64,000 nucleotides of DNA from Pontivivens nitratireducens (GTDB lineage: Bacteria > Pseudomonadota > Alphaproteobacteria > Rhodobacterales > Rhodobacteraceae), in NCBI RefSeq assembly GCF_014235845.1, contig NZ_JACJUQ010000005.1, positions 124,001 through 188,000 of the forward strand. The letters run 5' to 3'. The translations under genes and the position numbers were made by a program. Below, piece after piece: positions 29,501-39,127 of this stretch. The notes under the pieces were generated by a model that was given only the letters and a program-made list of their open reading frames with translations, searched no databases and was not told the origin of the DNA. The first letter of the stretch is position 1, and every line of letters starts with the position of its first letter.

Positions 29501-30483
29501 GCGCTTGCCTCCTGGGTCAGTTCCGTTAGCACCGACACCAGAGTGCGCCGCGTGAGGGGGATCTTGAAATCATTTGCGCCAAAACCGCGTGCCTCGGCCA
29601 GCAGCAGGTCGGCGGCTTTGCCGAACAGGGATTCGGACGGGACCTCACCCACCAGCAGGTCCTCGACCTGCGCATTGCGCCAAGGTTTTGGCGCCAGTCC
29701 GCCAAATGCCAGATCGGCGCGGCTGATGCGCCCATCCTCCACCGCGACGATGCCCGCGGTCGAAACGAGAGCGAATGCATAGGACGCGCGATCGCGCACC
29801 TTGCGGTAGGTCTGGCGACCTTCGACGGGTGCGGGCAGGACGACCGCGGTAATCAGTTCGCCGGGCTCCAGCACCGTCTCACGGTCGGGCCGGTCGCCGG
29901 GCAACAGGTACAACTCATCCAGCGTCAACTGTCGGGTTTCCCCGTCCTGCCTCAACGTTTCCACTTGCGCGTCGAGCGCGCGCATGGCCACGGCCATGTC
30001 GCTGGGATGGGTGGCGATGCAATGTTCCGACGTGCCGAGCACGGCCAGCATACGATTGAACCCATCGCGCGCGGCACAGCCGCTGCCCGGTTCGCGTTTG
30101 TTACAGGCCATGGCGCGGTCATAGAAATACAGGCACCGCGTGCGTTGCAGCAGGTTGCCGCCCGTGGTCGCCTTATTGCGCAACTGACCGCTGGCGCCCG
30201 CCAGCAGGGCCCGGCTCAGGACCGGCCAGTTGCGGCGCACGTCAGAATTATTCGCCAGATCGCTGTTCGTGACCAGCGCCCCGATCCGCAAGCCACCGTC
30301 ATCTGTCCGCTCGATCCTGCCAAGGTCGAGCCGGTTGATGTCGATCAGCGATCCGGGTGCCATCACCTCCAGTTTCATCAGGTCCAGCAGATTGGTGCCG
30401 CCGGCGATGAAGGTTGCCCCGCTGGCCGCCTGCCGCGTGGCGTCTTCGCTGGTTTCGGCGCGGGTATAGTCGAACGGTCTCAT
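29497..30483 (-). CDS. paoB: FAD-binding subunit with an extra Fe-S cluster segment (PaoB-like)
   Basis: The electron-transfer subunit, 328 residues. The FAD site [14 protein letters not shown] is near the start. Between about 120 and 170 it carries the four-cysteine insertion of Pao[13 protein letters not shown], then GSGC, then SEHCIA, known to bind an additional [4Fe-4S] cluster in the E. coli enzyme. ATG 30483 overlaps the paoA stop; the longer frame upstream has no support. Confidence 0.85.
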   Translation of the reverse strand: MRPFDYTRAETSEDATRQAASGATFIAGGTNLLDLMKLEVMAPGSLIDINRLDLGRIERTDDGGLRIGALVTNSDLANNSDVRRNWPVLSRALLAGASGQLRNKATTGGNLLQRTRCLYFYDRAMACNKREPGSGCAARDGFNRMLAVLGTSEHCIATHPSDMAVAMRALDAQVETLRQDGETRQLTLDELYLLPGDRPDRETVLEPGELITAVVLPAPVEGRQTYRKVRDRASYAFALVSTAGIVAVEDGRISRADLAFGGLAPKPWRNAQVEDLLVGEVPSESLFGKAADLLLAEARGFGANDFKIPLTRRTLVSVLTELTQEASA

Positions 30484-30986
30484 ACGCTTTCCTTCGCGGC
30501 CTTGCGGATTGCTTCCACGATGTTGGGATAGGCTGAACAACGGCAGAGGTTGCCGCTCATCCGTTCCGAGATTTCCTCGGTCGTCAGCTCCGGCGCGCTG
30601 TCGAGGTCATCAGTGACGTGGCTGGGCCAACCGTTCGAGACTTCCTGCAACATCGCGGTGGCCGAACAGATCTGACCGGGTGTGCAATAGCCGCATTGAA
30701 AACCGTCCTCGGCAACGAAGGCCTGTTGCAGCGGGCTGAGGTTTCCCGGCTGGCCGAGGCCCTCGATCGTGGTCACTTCGTCACCCTCATGCATGCAGAC
30801 GAGGGTAAGGCAGGAATTGATCCGCTGCCCGTTAACCATCACCGTACAGGCCCCGCATTGCCCGTGGTCGCAGCCCTTCTTGCTGCCCGTCAGGCCCAGA
30901 TGATGGCGCAAGGCATCCAGCAGCGTCGTCCTCTCGTCGAGGTCCAGCCGATGCTGCGTGCCATTGATGGTAAGCTCAGTTTCCAT
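30480..30986 (-). CDS. paoA: 2Fe-2S subunit of aldehyde oxidoreductase (PaoA-like)
   Basis: A 168-residue protein with the two expected clusters: the ferredoxin type CDHGQCGAC plus a later Cys, and the helical type CGYCTPGQ with CRC. E. coli PaoA starts with a Tat signal; none is visible here, where the protein opens [11 protein letters not shown], so this complex is probably cytoplasmic. First gene of the three; no PaoD-type maturation chaperone follows. Confidence 0.85.
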   Translation of the reverse strand: METELTINGTQHRLDLDERTTLLDALRHHLGLTGSKKGCDHGQCGACTVMVNGQRINSCLTLVCMHEGDEVTTIEGLGQPGNLSPLQQAFVAEDGFQCGYCTPGQICSATAMLQEVSNGWPSHVTDDLDSAPELTTEEISERMSGNLCRCSAYPNIVEAIRKAAKESV

Positions 30987-31210
30987 GTCGAATCCTTCCC
31001 GCCGATTGTGAAGCCGGAAGCAGCATCCAGCTTGGTCGTTGTTTTTTCAGGTAAAGCGGGGAGGGCGCGGAGCAAGGAATAACTGCGCAGGCACACACGT
31101 TATAGTTGAGAAAGCAGCCTAAACGAGGACGCGCAGCCAATGCGCCTTAGCGAAAATATCCAAGTCAGGGCGGTCGCGACAAAATGCTGTCTGCCCGTCT
31201 GCGGAGTGCG

Positions 31211-31846
31211 CTATCTACCGATCCGGGCTGCTCTTGAAACGGTCCTCAACATGCCCATCACCAGATCCTCGAAATCGGCTGGTGCGGTGCTGTCATCCGT
31301 GAGCAGCTTTTGCAGGTGATAGCGGAATGCGGCGTCCAGCAGCAGATAGATCGAGGTGGCATCGACATGTGTGTGGCCGGTTCGCTCCAGAAACTCCTCG
31401 ACCAGTTCCACAAGCCCGGCTTCGATGTCTTCGACGATCTGGTGGAACGAGGGGTCGAACATGGCCTGGGATCGGATGTCATACCAAAGCCGGTGCGTCT
31501 TCGCCTCGCGATGGATGGACAGGGCGAGGCCGCTGACGAACCGCTCGGCCAGACGCTCCGGCGGGGCGTCCTCGGCCAGGATCGACTGCATTTCCGCGAC
31601 GAAACCCACCTTGTAGCGGCGCACGCAGTAGGCAATCAGATCGACCTTGTCATCGAAGTAGTAATGCAACGTGCCGACGGCCACGCCGGACAGTTCGGCG
31701 ATGTCACGCAGGCTGGTGCGGGCATAGCCGAGCTGCTTCAGTGCGGCTATCGCGCTGTCTGCCAGTTCGTCCTTCTTGCGGACGCGCTTCGCGACCTTGG
31801 CATCGGCCTTGGCTGCGAGGCGGTTGACCTTGTCGAGCTTGTTCAT
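31211..31846 (-). CDS. TetR-family regulator
   Basis: A 211-residue TetR protein. The helix-turn-helix lies at about 43-65 (TSLRDIAELSGVAVGTLHYYF), here noted as SLRDIAELSGVAVGTLHYYF. The N-terminus is unusually basic. It lies downstream of, and in the same direction as, the acyl-CoA ligase, 208 bases away, which suggests control of fatty acid or aldehyde metabolism, but this is inference. Confidence 0.83.
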   Translation of the reverse strand: MNKLDKVNRLAAKADAKVAKRVRKKDELADSAIAALKQLGYARTSLRDIAELSGVAVGTLHYYFDDKVDLIAYCVRRYKVGFVAEMQSILAEDAPPERLAERFVSGLALSIHREAKTHRLWYDIRSQAMFDPSFHQIVEDIEAGLVELVEEFLERTGHTHVDATSIYLLLDAAFRYHLQKLLTDDSTAPADFEDLVMGMLRTVSRAARIGR

Positions 31847-32054
31847 GTCCCGGTCTCACCCCCGCACTGCGTAGATGAAAATGGGCGCCGGTTTCAACCA
31901 CCCCCAAGGGCGCTGTACGCGGGGCGGAAGCCTGCCCGGGCCGCGCTGACGCCTGTCGATCACGCAGCAACGCGCCCCGGTTGCGGGCAGAGTATCAAGG
32001 TCACGATCAATGGCCCGCAGGTCGGGGCGAATATCGATCGTGACCCTGTTCACG

Positions 32055-33680
32055 TCAGGCGTCCTTCGTCAGAACGTCGCCATAGGTCTCACGCAGCTTG
32101 TTCTTGAGCACCTTGCCGGTCGCACCGATGGGCAGTTCGTCAACGAAGATCACCTTGTCGGGAACCTGCCAGCTGGCCACCTTGCCGTCGTAGGAGGCGA
32201 TGATTTCCTCCTCGGTCGGCGTTTCCCCTTCGTCCGGGACGGCAATCACAACGGGGCGTTCATCCCATTTCGGATGATATGCGGCGATGGCGGCGGCGTT
32301 GGCGATCTTGGGGTGCGCAATCGCGATGTTTTCCAGCTCAACGGTCGAGATCCATTCCCCGCCGGACTTGATGATGTCCTTCGAGCGGTCGCGAATGACC
32401 AGATAGCCGTCGCTGTCCAGCGTCGCCACATCGCCGGTATCGAACCAGCCGTCATCGGTCAGGGCGTTGTTTTCCTGGCCGAAATAGCTCTCGACGATCC
32501 AGTGGCCGCGCACTTGCAGTTCACCTTGCGTTTTGCCGTCGCGGGGCAGTTCATTCCCTTCGGAATCGACGATGCGTACGTCCACACCCCACGGTGGGCG
32601 GCCCTGGCCTTCGCGCAGCTTGAACTTCTCGCTCTCGCTGAGCCCGGAGTGCTTTTCGAGCATCTGGTTCAGCGTGCCGAGGGGCGAAGTCTCCGTCATT
32701 CCCCAGGCGTGGATCAGTTCGACACCATATTTTTCGCGGAAGTCCCGGATCATGGAGGGCGGCAGCGCCGAGCCACCGACCACGGTGCGCTTCATGGAGT
32801 CGGGCTTGATGCCGGTACTCTTGAGCGCGGCCAGCAATCCCATCCAGATCGTCGGCACACCCAGCGATATCGTCACCTTCTCGGAGTCGATCAACCGGAC
32901 GAGGCTTTCGCCGTCCAGATTCGGCCCCGGCAATACCAGTTTCGCCCCGACGCCAGCGGCAATATAGGTCGAGCCCCAGGCATTGACGTGGAACATCGGC
33001 ACGACCGGCATCACAACGTCGCGCGCGGCGATGCTCATCCCATCGGGCTGGTTTCCACCGATGGTGTGCAGAATGAGAGAGCGGTGCGAATACTGCACGC
33101 CCTTGGGGTTGCCGGTCGTGCCGGAGGTATAGCACAGAACGACGGGGGAGTTTTCATCCAGTTCCGGCCATGCGGGCACCGGATCGTTCTCGGCCAGCAT
33201 CTCGTCGTAGAACAGCAGCCCTTCGACCATGGCGGCGGCTTCCTCATCACGCGGACCCATCAGGACATAGTGCTTCACCGTTTTCAGGTGCTCGCCCAGC
33301 TTGGCCACAATCGGCAGGAATGTGCGGTCCACGAACAGCACTTCGTCCCCGGCATGGTTGAAGATATAGATCATCTGTTCGGGGGTCAGACGCGGGTTGA
33401 TCGTGTGAACCACGCGCCCGCCGCTGCCGATTCCGAAGTAAAGCTCCAGATGGCGGCGGTTGTTCCAGGCGATGGTCGCGCAGCGTGCGCCGTCGGACAC
33501 GCCCAGCTTGTCCAGCGCGGCCTTCATCCGCCGCGCGTTGACCCCGACCTCACCCCAGTTGGACCGCGTGATCTGGCCATCCGTTTCGACCGAAACGACC
33601 TCGGTTCCGGCGTGATATTTCTCGGCGTGATCGATCAGCGAACCTGTCGACAGCGCCTGATACATCATTGTTCCATACAT
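32055..33680 (-). CDS. Medium/long-chain acyl-CoA ligase
   Basis: An AMP-forming ligase of 541 residues that activates carboxylic acids as CoA thioesters. The P-loop CYTSGTTGNPKGV, the adenylate block GWFDTGDVATLD, the hinge VIRDRSKDIIKSGGEW and the C-terminal lysine in GKVLKNKLRE are all visible. The start is ATG 33680 behind an ideal AAAGGAGAA. FadD-type fatty acids are the likely substrate; other aromatic or branched acids are possible. Confidence 0.85.
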   Translation of the reverse strand: MYGTMMYQALSTGSLIDHAEKYHAGTEVVSVETDGQITRSNWGEVGVNARRMKAALDKLGVSDGARCATIAWNNRRHLELYFGIGSGGRVVHTINPRLTPEQMIYIFNHAGDEVLFVDRTFLPIVAKLGEHLKTVKHYVLMGPRDEEAAAMVEGLLFYDEMLAENDPVPAWPELDENSPVVLCYTSGTTGNPKGVQYSHRSLILHTIGGNQPDGMSIAARDVVMPVVPMFHVNAWGSTYIAAGVGAKLVLPGPNLDGESLVRLIDSEKVTISLGVPTIWMGLLAALKSTGIKPDSMKRTVVGGSALPPSMIRDFREKYGVELIHAWGMTETSPLGTLNQMLEKHSGLSESEKFKLREGQGRPPWGVDVRIVDSEGNELPRDGKTQGELQVRGHWIVESYFGQENNALTDDGWFDTGDVATLDSDGYLVIRDRSKDIIKSGGEWISTVELENIAIAHPKIANAAAIAAYHPKWDERPVVIAVPDEGETPTEEEIIASYDGKVASWQVPDKVIFVDELPIGATGKVLKNKLRETYGDVLTKDA

Positions 33681-33799
33681 ACTGTTCTCCTTTATTCTGC
33701 TGCGATCGCAGCTGGTGTAGTGCCACGGAACGGGCCCGCCGCCCGTTTCGCGATCATGATTGTCGGCGCGTTGGTGTTGCGCCGCAGGCGGCACCGGTC

Positions 33800-34042
33800 G
33801 CGCGCGTTTTTCCGGTCGGAATTTCGGTGACATGTGCGCCGTAGATGATCGTCAGATCCTTGCGGGGGTTCTGGATCGGATGCAGCTGGGCCGCAAAGGT
33901 CGAACAGCCGCAGCCCCCGGCCGCCAGCAGGCAGGCAGGCGGACACAAGAGGACCCCCGGACAGGCGTACCGCAGGGGGATACCCCGCAGAACCACCGCC
34001 CACGATCACGTAGTTACATGACGCATTGAATGGCAATTTCAT
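33800..34042 (-). pseudogene. Remnant of a GMC-family FAD oxidoreductase
   Basis: The start survives: AAGGGAAG then ATG at 34042, then the FAD motif YVIVGGGSAG. After about 20 residues the frame loses similarity, and a different frame (33876-33802) reads DLTIIYGAHVTEIPTGK, which fits the mid-domain of choline-dehydrogenase-like GMC enzymes. The intervening and C-terminal parts are gone. This is a deleted, frameshifted gene between the ligase and the YeiH gene. Confidence 0.55.
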
Positions 34043-34169
34043 CTTCCCTTGACGCAGTCTTTTTGCTGCTCATGTGAAGGTGAACATATAATCTGGACAT
34101 GTGTCCAGCAGAATTGCAGCGAGCGGTTCATTTGGCCGAGACCGGACATGGGCCCGACATGAAGCTGGA

Positions 34170-35201
34170 TCAGATCACCCCGATCACCATCAGGCCGACC
34201 CCGGTGAACGTCGCCAGAAACACCGTTTCCACCACCAGCAGCAGGGCGGCGGTCTTGCCGACCTTCAGCAGATCCCTGGGCACCGTTTTCAGCCCGACCG
34301 CGGCGATGGCGATCAGCAGCAGAGTGCGCGAACCGTCGGCGGCCAGTAACAGCAGGATTTCGGGCAGGGCAACCAGGGAATTCAATGTGGCCAGAACGAT
34401 AAAACCGATCAGAAACAGCGGCACGACGGGTTGCGCCTCCCCGCTCGCCCCAGCCGGATGGCCCAGCCTGCTGCGCACGATCAGGGCGATGCTCACGACC
34501 ACGGGCGCCAGCATGGCGACCCGGATCAGCTTGACGAGCGTCGCCGTCTCACCCGCCGTTTCGGACACGGAGAATCCGGCCCCCACGACCTGTGCCACAT
34601 CATGGATGGTCGCCCCCAGATAGATGCCGATCACGGTGTCGGTAGGGGCCACGAGCGATCCCAGGATCGGGTACAGGATCATCGCGATCGTCGAAAGGAT
34701 GGTGACGCCGACCACGGTGAACACCAACTGGTCCTGGGCATTCTTCTCCTGCGGCAGCACGGCGGCTATGGCCAGGGCGGCTGACGCACCGCAGATCGCA
34801 ACCGAGCCTGAGGACAGGACCGCAAAGCGCGGCCCGAACCCGAAAAGCCGCGCCACGGCCATGCCAAACCCGATGGTCGCGACAACGCCCCCGACAACAA
34901 GTGCGACGACCGGCCATCCCAGTTCGAGCGCCATGTCAAAGCTGATCCGCAAGCCGAGCAGCGCCACGCCGAAGCGCAGAACCGTCCGCGCGCCGAATTC
35001 GACGCCGGGACCGCAACGGATGTCTTCGGACAGGAAATTGAGCGCAATGCCCAGCAGCAGCGCCAACAGCATCGCGGGTGCGCCGTAATGCTCGGAAATG
35101 AACAGACTGGCCAGCGCGACCGTTATGGCCAGAACCATGCCCGGAGCTATGCTGCGCAGCTTCGCGATTGCGTCTCGGGTCCGGTCGGCCAGTGTGGTCA
35201 T
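34170..35201 (-). CDS. YeiH/UPF0324-family membrane protein
   Basis: A 343-residue inner-membrane protein with about ten hydrophobic segments. The family blocks SSGSVAICGASAALAIAAV and IYLGATIHDVAQVVGAG are intact. Members are annotated as putative sulfate exporters; in marine roseobacters some are linked to taurine or sulfite metabolism, but nothing here shows the substrate. It is not obviously in an operon. Confidence 0.8.
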   Translation of the reverse strand: MTTLADRTRDAIAKLRSIAPGMVLAITVALASLFISEHYGAPAMLLALLLGIALNFLSEDIRCGPGVEFGARTVLRFGVALLGLRISFDMALELGWPVVALVVGGVVATIGFGMAVARLFGFGPRFAVLSSGSVAICGASAALAIAAVLPQEKNAQDQLVFTVVGVTILSTIAMILYPILGSLVAPTDTVIGIYLGATIHDVAQVVGAGFSVSETAGETATLVKLIRVAMLAPVVVSIALIVRSRLGHPAGASGEAQPVVPLFLIGFIVLATLNSLVALPEILLLLAADGSRTLLLIAIAAVGLKTVPRDLLKVGKTAALLLVVETVFLATFTGVGLMVIGVI

Positions 35202-35538
35202 GGCTCATCCTCGATCGTGGCAGCGTATGGGCGGACGACACACGCCATCGTGCACATCCCTTTTCGCAGGCTCCTTCGCGGAACGATAGAGCGTCGCCAG
35301 AACAAATTTAGCCAGAACAAATTTACCGTGAACCCATTTGCCGTGGTCGAGAGTTTTCGGCAGTCATGCAACTGCGTGCCACGGCATCTCAGGCAGTGCG
35401 CCGCACGGTGCGGCAGGCCTCACAGTTGGACCGGGCTGTTTCTCTTGACCCGCGCCACCGGCAGGCGCGTGATGCCCCCGGGATCCGGGGCCGCCTGCAG
35501 AAGATGCGAAGGCCCCCCAGCATGTTCTGCGGGTTTTT
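35202..35538. other. Intergenic region without a supported gene
   Basis: 337 bases between the YeiH gene promoter and the end of the RTX gene. It holds a 15-base tandem duplication and, near 35510-35535, a short hairpin followed by six T on the plus strand, with no plus-strand gene in front of it. No coding frame is convincing. Confidence 0.5.
35296..35325. repeat. Perfect tandem duplication, 2 x 15 bases
   Basis: GCCAGAACAAATTTA occurs twice in direct succession upstream of the YeiH gene start. It is a local duplication in an otherwise GC-rich region and may alter spacing in a promoter. Confidence 0.9.
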
Positions 35539-38500
35539 TCATGCGCTGCGCGCGAAGCTGGCAGGCACTTCCCATGGTTTCAACGTCTCACGCGATGATG
35601 GGCCGTAGCCCTGAGGGCCGCTGACGGCCAGTTCCGGGAACAGCGCGAACAATTCGCTTCGACCTGCGGGGTCCAGCGCCTCATACCCCATTTCGCCGGG
35701 GTGGAAGCTCTCGGACTCGATCCCCTCGGCAAAGATGATGGCGTGGCGGTCGAACATCAGGTGCACATACTCGATGGTGCCGCCGCTGATCTGACGGATC
35801 GTCGTGTCGTTCACCATATGCTTTGCGGCAACCAGCATCTCATCGACACCGTGGGTCAGCCGCAGCGCACTGTCGCGCAGCAGCATCCGGTGCTGCGGTG
35901 ACACGCGCAGGACGTTGCGATTGCCGAATACGCCTGCGTCGAACTGGATCGGAGCCAACGCCCCGGTGGCGCGGACCGTCCGCCGTCCCATCCAGCGCAC
36001 GGGTTGCAGGCCGTGATCGCGCGTCACGATCAGATCGCCCGGCTTCAGCTTTCCCGCGGCACGGGGACCGGTCGGCGTCATGATCCGCGCCTCGGAATCG
36101 AAGCAGATCACGCGCTCCATCTCGCTGAAGGTTACGACGGTGCCATCCTCCATCGTGAAGCTGCCCGCCTCGGGATCGCCGTTCACGAAGGTGATGTCGT
36201 TCTTGGTAAGGCCGTTGCCGGAGAGATTTGTCAGACCCGCCAGCGACAGCGTGTCGATATCGCTGTCGCCGGGATCCTCACCACCCGTGGCGACGATCGT
36301 ATCGCTGCCCGCACCGCTGGATGCGCCCGGTGCGAAGTTGAAGAAGTCGTTTCCTAATCCGCCGGTCGCCGTATCGTTTTCGAACATGGTCAGGGTATCG
36401 GAGCCCGCGCCGCCGGACATCGTATCCGCGCCCGAGTTGCCCTGAAGGCTGTCGTTTCCTTCGCCGCCCACGATATTGTCATCGCCCAGTCCGGTGACGA
36501 TCGTATCGTTGCCCGCGCCGCCATCCACGTTTCTGTTGCCGGTGCTTGCATCCGCATCGTAACTGTCGTCACCCCCGGCCAGATCGTGATCCCGCACGTT
36601 CGAGGCGATGTTGTCCGCGTTGACGTTGTCTGCCTGCTCGGAAAATACGAAGTCGCGGATCGAGCTGAACTCACCGGATGCGTTCGTCTGATCGCTGATC
36701 GTACCGTCGTTGCTGTTCGAGAAGAAGACGTCAATGCCATGCGCAGTCAGATTTGAGGCGTCGATGATATCGTTTCCGCCGTCACCGCTCAGCGTATCCT
36801 GGGCGAAGTTGTCTTCCAGCTGGAACGTGTCGTTGCCGGCCTGGCCGCGAATGCTGTCATTGCCTGTTCCGACGATAAGCAGATCGGCACCGTCGCCCGC
36901 ATAGACGTAATCGTCGCCGGCACCGGAACTGATCGTATCGTTGCCCGAACTTGTGGCCCCCCCGGTGGAGGTGTTCACGTTGCCGCCATAAATCGTATCG
37001 TTGCCCGATCCGGTGGTGATCGCGTCATCACCCTGCAGACCTTCGACGGTCACCGCACCCACGGCGGTGGAATCGTAGGTGTCGTCATTGTTCGACAGCA
37101 CAAGCGTTTCGATTTCGGAAAATTCCGTGATGTCTCCCGTACCAGATTCCTCGACTGTGCCGGTCAGGTTCCCGTTGGAGAAACCGCTGATAATGACATC
37201 GACGCCATTCGACGACAGACCGATCGCGGTCAGTGTATCCTGATCGGTTCCGCCCTCGGACCCGCGAATGGTATCCGCGCCGAACCCGTCATTGAGCAGG
37301 ATGATATCGGAATCGTTTCCGGCGTCGATCAGGTCGTTGCCGGTTCCACCATCCAGCGTATCGGTGCCCGAGGATCCGTACAGCGTATCGTTGCCAGCAC
37401 CGCCGCTGACATAATCGTTGCCCTCGTTACTCGCATCGCCGATCGTCGTCGGCGTTGTGAAATCTCGCGTATCGAAGGTGAAACCGGAGTTCACACGTCG
37501 CGACGTAAGTGTCACGGTAAAGCTCTCACGGTTCACGAAGTCCAGTGCGACCTGGTTTTGCTCCTGCTCCACGGCGCTCAGGGTGGTCTGGTCGTTATTG
37601 CGTGAGCCCGAGAACGTGAAACTGTTGGCGTTGTCCTGCACCTCGACCGATGTATTTGTCGCGACCTCGTAGCTGGTGAATTCCGAGGTGGCGACCGTGA
37701 TCCGCTCGACATCGGTTTCCAGCCCGTTATTCGGGTCTGTTTCATCCAGATCGCGGAAAACGAACGTACCGTTGAGCGCGATGGGTTGGCCGGTATTCGG
37801 ACCTGATGCCGCGAAGAATTCGACGATGATCTCCGCCTTGTGTCCGCCATAGACCGCGCCGGGGCCACCTGTGGTCGTGGCCCCAAGGTTCAGAATCACG
37901 ATGTTGGGATCGCCCATGTCGCTGTTGTTCAGATCGACCGGCATCGCCGAGGGCGTCGTACCATCGGACTCGGTTATCGACAGGATGGTGAACCGTGCAT
38001 CGACCACCACGCCCTCGGCCGTGGTCGCAACGGCTTCGTAAGTGATCGATTCACCGACGGTCTCGTTTGCGTCGCCATTGTCGCTGGTGTTCGTCGTATC
38101 CACGTTGGCACGGTTGAAGTTGAAAGTCGCGGCATCCTGGTTGGGGTCGCGTACATCCGACCCATCGCCGTAGACGATATCGTCGCCGTCGCCGCCCTCG
38201 ACCGTATCGTCGTTTTCGCCCCCCAGCACGCTGTCATCGCCGGCACCGCCGAGCAGGTTGTCATTACCCACCGCGCCATCGAGGCTGTCATTGCCATCCC
38301 CGCCGGTAATGGTGTCGTTGCCTGACAAACCGCGCAGGGAATCGTCGCCGTCCAGTCCGTAGATTGCGTCATCGCCGCCCAAAGCGGGACCACCCTCGGC
38401 ACCTGTCAGCGTCTCACCCCAGCTGGGGATGGCGTCGTAGGCGATACTCGAACCCTCAACCACCGAATCGTATGTAGCCGTCTGGCCGGAGTAGGTTTGC

Positions 38501-38811
38501 TGCTCGCTTTCCGAGATGATGTTGTAGATATCGCCGTCGATGTCGATCGCGTAGACCGTGACGAAGCCACCGGAAACGGCCCATCTGTCGACGACTGCCA
38601 GTTCAACCTGACCACTGTCTGTGTATGTTCCAGTAGAAGGATCGAAGATATAGGCCATCGCATTGGATTGAGGTCGAGATAGCGTTGTATCCGTATCCTC
38701 TATGTGAATCTGTAGGGATGGTGCTGACGTCGGAACTGTGAATTCGGTGAAACCACCGTCGAAATTCATTTCCGCATCCGTATAGGCCGAGTAGGTGTAT
38801 ATATTGGCCAT
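35539..38811 (-). CDS. RTX-repeat secreted protein with C-terminal Hint domain
   Basis: A 1090-residue acidic protein. About 1-135 is a unique N-terminal domain. Calcium-binding GGxGxDxLx nonapeptides occur in several blocks, roughly 140-225, 455-500, 590-660 and 755-845, with beta-rich spacers between. A Hint (hedgehog/intein-type) domain starts at Cys903 (CFDSEARI), with GDLIVTRDHGLQPVRW and the SPQHRML block; it could self-cleave or form esters. Such proteins are common in Rhodobacteraceae and leave by type I secretion, but no ABC/MFP/TolC genes are near. GGAGA precedes the ATG. Role as adhesin or S-layer-like protein is inference. Confidence 0.85.
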   Translation of the reverse strand: MANIYTYSAYTDAEMNFDGGFTEFTVPTSAPSLQIHIEDTDTTLSRPQSNAMAYIFDPSTGTYTDSGQVELAVVDRWAVSGGFVTVYAIDIDGDIYNIISESEQQTYSGQTATYDSVVEGSSIAYDAIPSWGETLTGAEGGPALGGDDAIYGLDGDDSLRGLSGNDTITGGDGNDSLDGAVGNDNLLGGAGDDSVLGGENDDTVEGGDGDDIVYGDGSDVRDPNQDAATFNFNRANVDTTNTSDNGDANETVGESITYEAVATTAEGVVVDARFTILSITESDGTTPSAMPVDLNNSDMGDPNIVILNLGATTTGGPGAVYGGHKAEIIVEFFAASGPNTGQPIALNGTFVFRDLDETDPNNGLETDVERITVATSEFTSYEVATNTSVEVQDNANSFTFSGSRNNDQTTLSAVEQEQNQVALDFVNRESFTVTLTSRRVNSGFTFDTRDFTTPTTIGDASNEGNDYVSGGAGNDTLYGSSGTDTLDGGTGNDLIDAGNDSDIILLNDGFGADTIRGSEGGTDQDTLTAIGLSSNGVDVIISGFSNGNLTGTVEESGTGDITEFSEIETLVLSNNDDTYDSTAVGAVTVEGLQGDDAITTGSGNDTIYGGNVNTSTGGATSSGNDTISSGAGDDYVYAGDGADLLIVGTGNDSIRGQAGNDTFQLEDNFAQDTLSGDGGNDIIDASNLTAHGIDVFFSNSNDGTISDQTNASGEFSSIRDFVFSEQADNVNADNIASNVRDHDLAGGDDSYDADASTGNRNVDGGAGNDTIVTGLGDDNIVGGEGNDSLQGNSGADTMSGGAGSDTLTMFENDTATGGLGNDFFNFAPGASSGAGSDTIVATGGEDPGDSDIDTLSLAGLTNLSGNGLTKNDITFVNGDPEAGSFTMEDGTVVTFSEMERVICFDSEARIMTPTGPRAAGKLKPGDLIVTRDHGLQPVRWMGRRTVRATGALAPIQFDAGVFGNRNVLRVSPQHRMLLRDSALRLTHGVDEMLVAAKHMVNDTTIRQISGGTIEYVHLMFDRHAIIFAEGIESESFHPGEMGYEALDPAGRSELFALFPELAVSGPQGYGPSSRETLKPWEVPASFARSA

Positions 38812-39127
38812 CGAGTGTCTCCGAAATTACGTCAGGCATTTATGTCGCGTTCACCTGCCCCGAATGCGGTACGTAAAGAACGACAGGCTTTTCGTACTGA
38901 AATCTAACCGATTCAGATAGCAAAGTACCGGGTTTTGTCAAAGACTACAGTTTATTAGGCGAGTTGATTTCATGTAGCACACGTTTAGCGTGTTGTTGCG
39001 ATTTCGAGCAATCAGACTTCCAAAATCCAGCACGATCAGGCACAAACGATTTCCGAGTTGCGTTGATTGCATGACCGTGCAGGGCACATGAACCCTTGAC
39101 GATGTGCCTTACGAGAAGGAAGCGGGC
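38812..39127. other. Intergenic region between divergent genes
   Basis: 316 bases upstream of both the RTX gene and the hydrolase gene, relatively AT-rich, so two promoters are expected. A 7-bp inverted repeat GGCACAT/ATGTGCC (39083-39089 and 39102-39108) sits just before the hydrolase ribosome site. No gene is supported. Confidence 0.45.

Noticed and set aside
32010-33830. 606-codon open frame on the plus strand
   Set aside because: Antisense shadow of the acyl-CoA ligase, which has clear motifs and an ideal ribosome site; the plus frame has none.
36100-38400. Repetitive tract that might look like a CRISPR array
   Set aside because: The repeats are degenerate 27-base units in frame and encode calcium-binding nonapeptides of the RTX protein.
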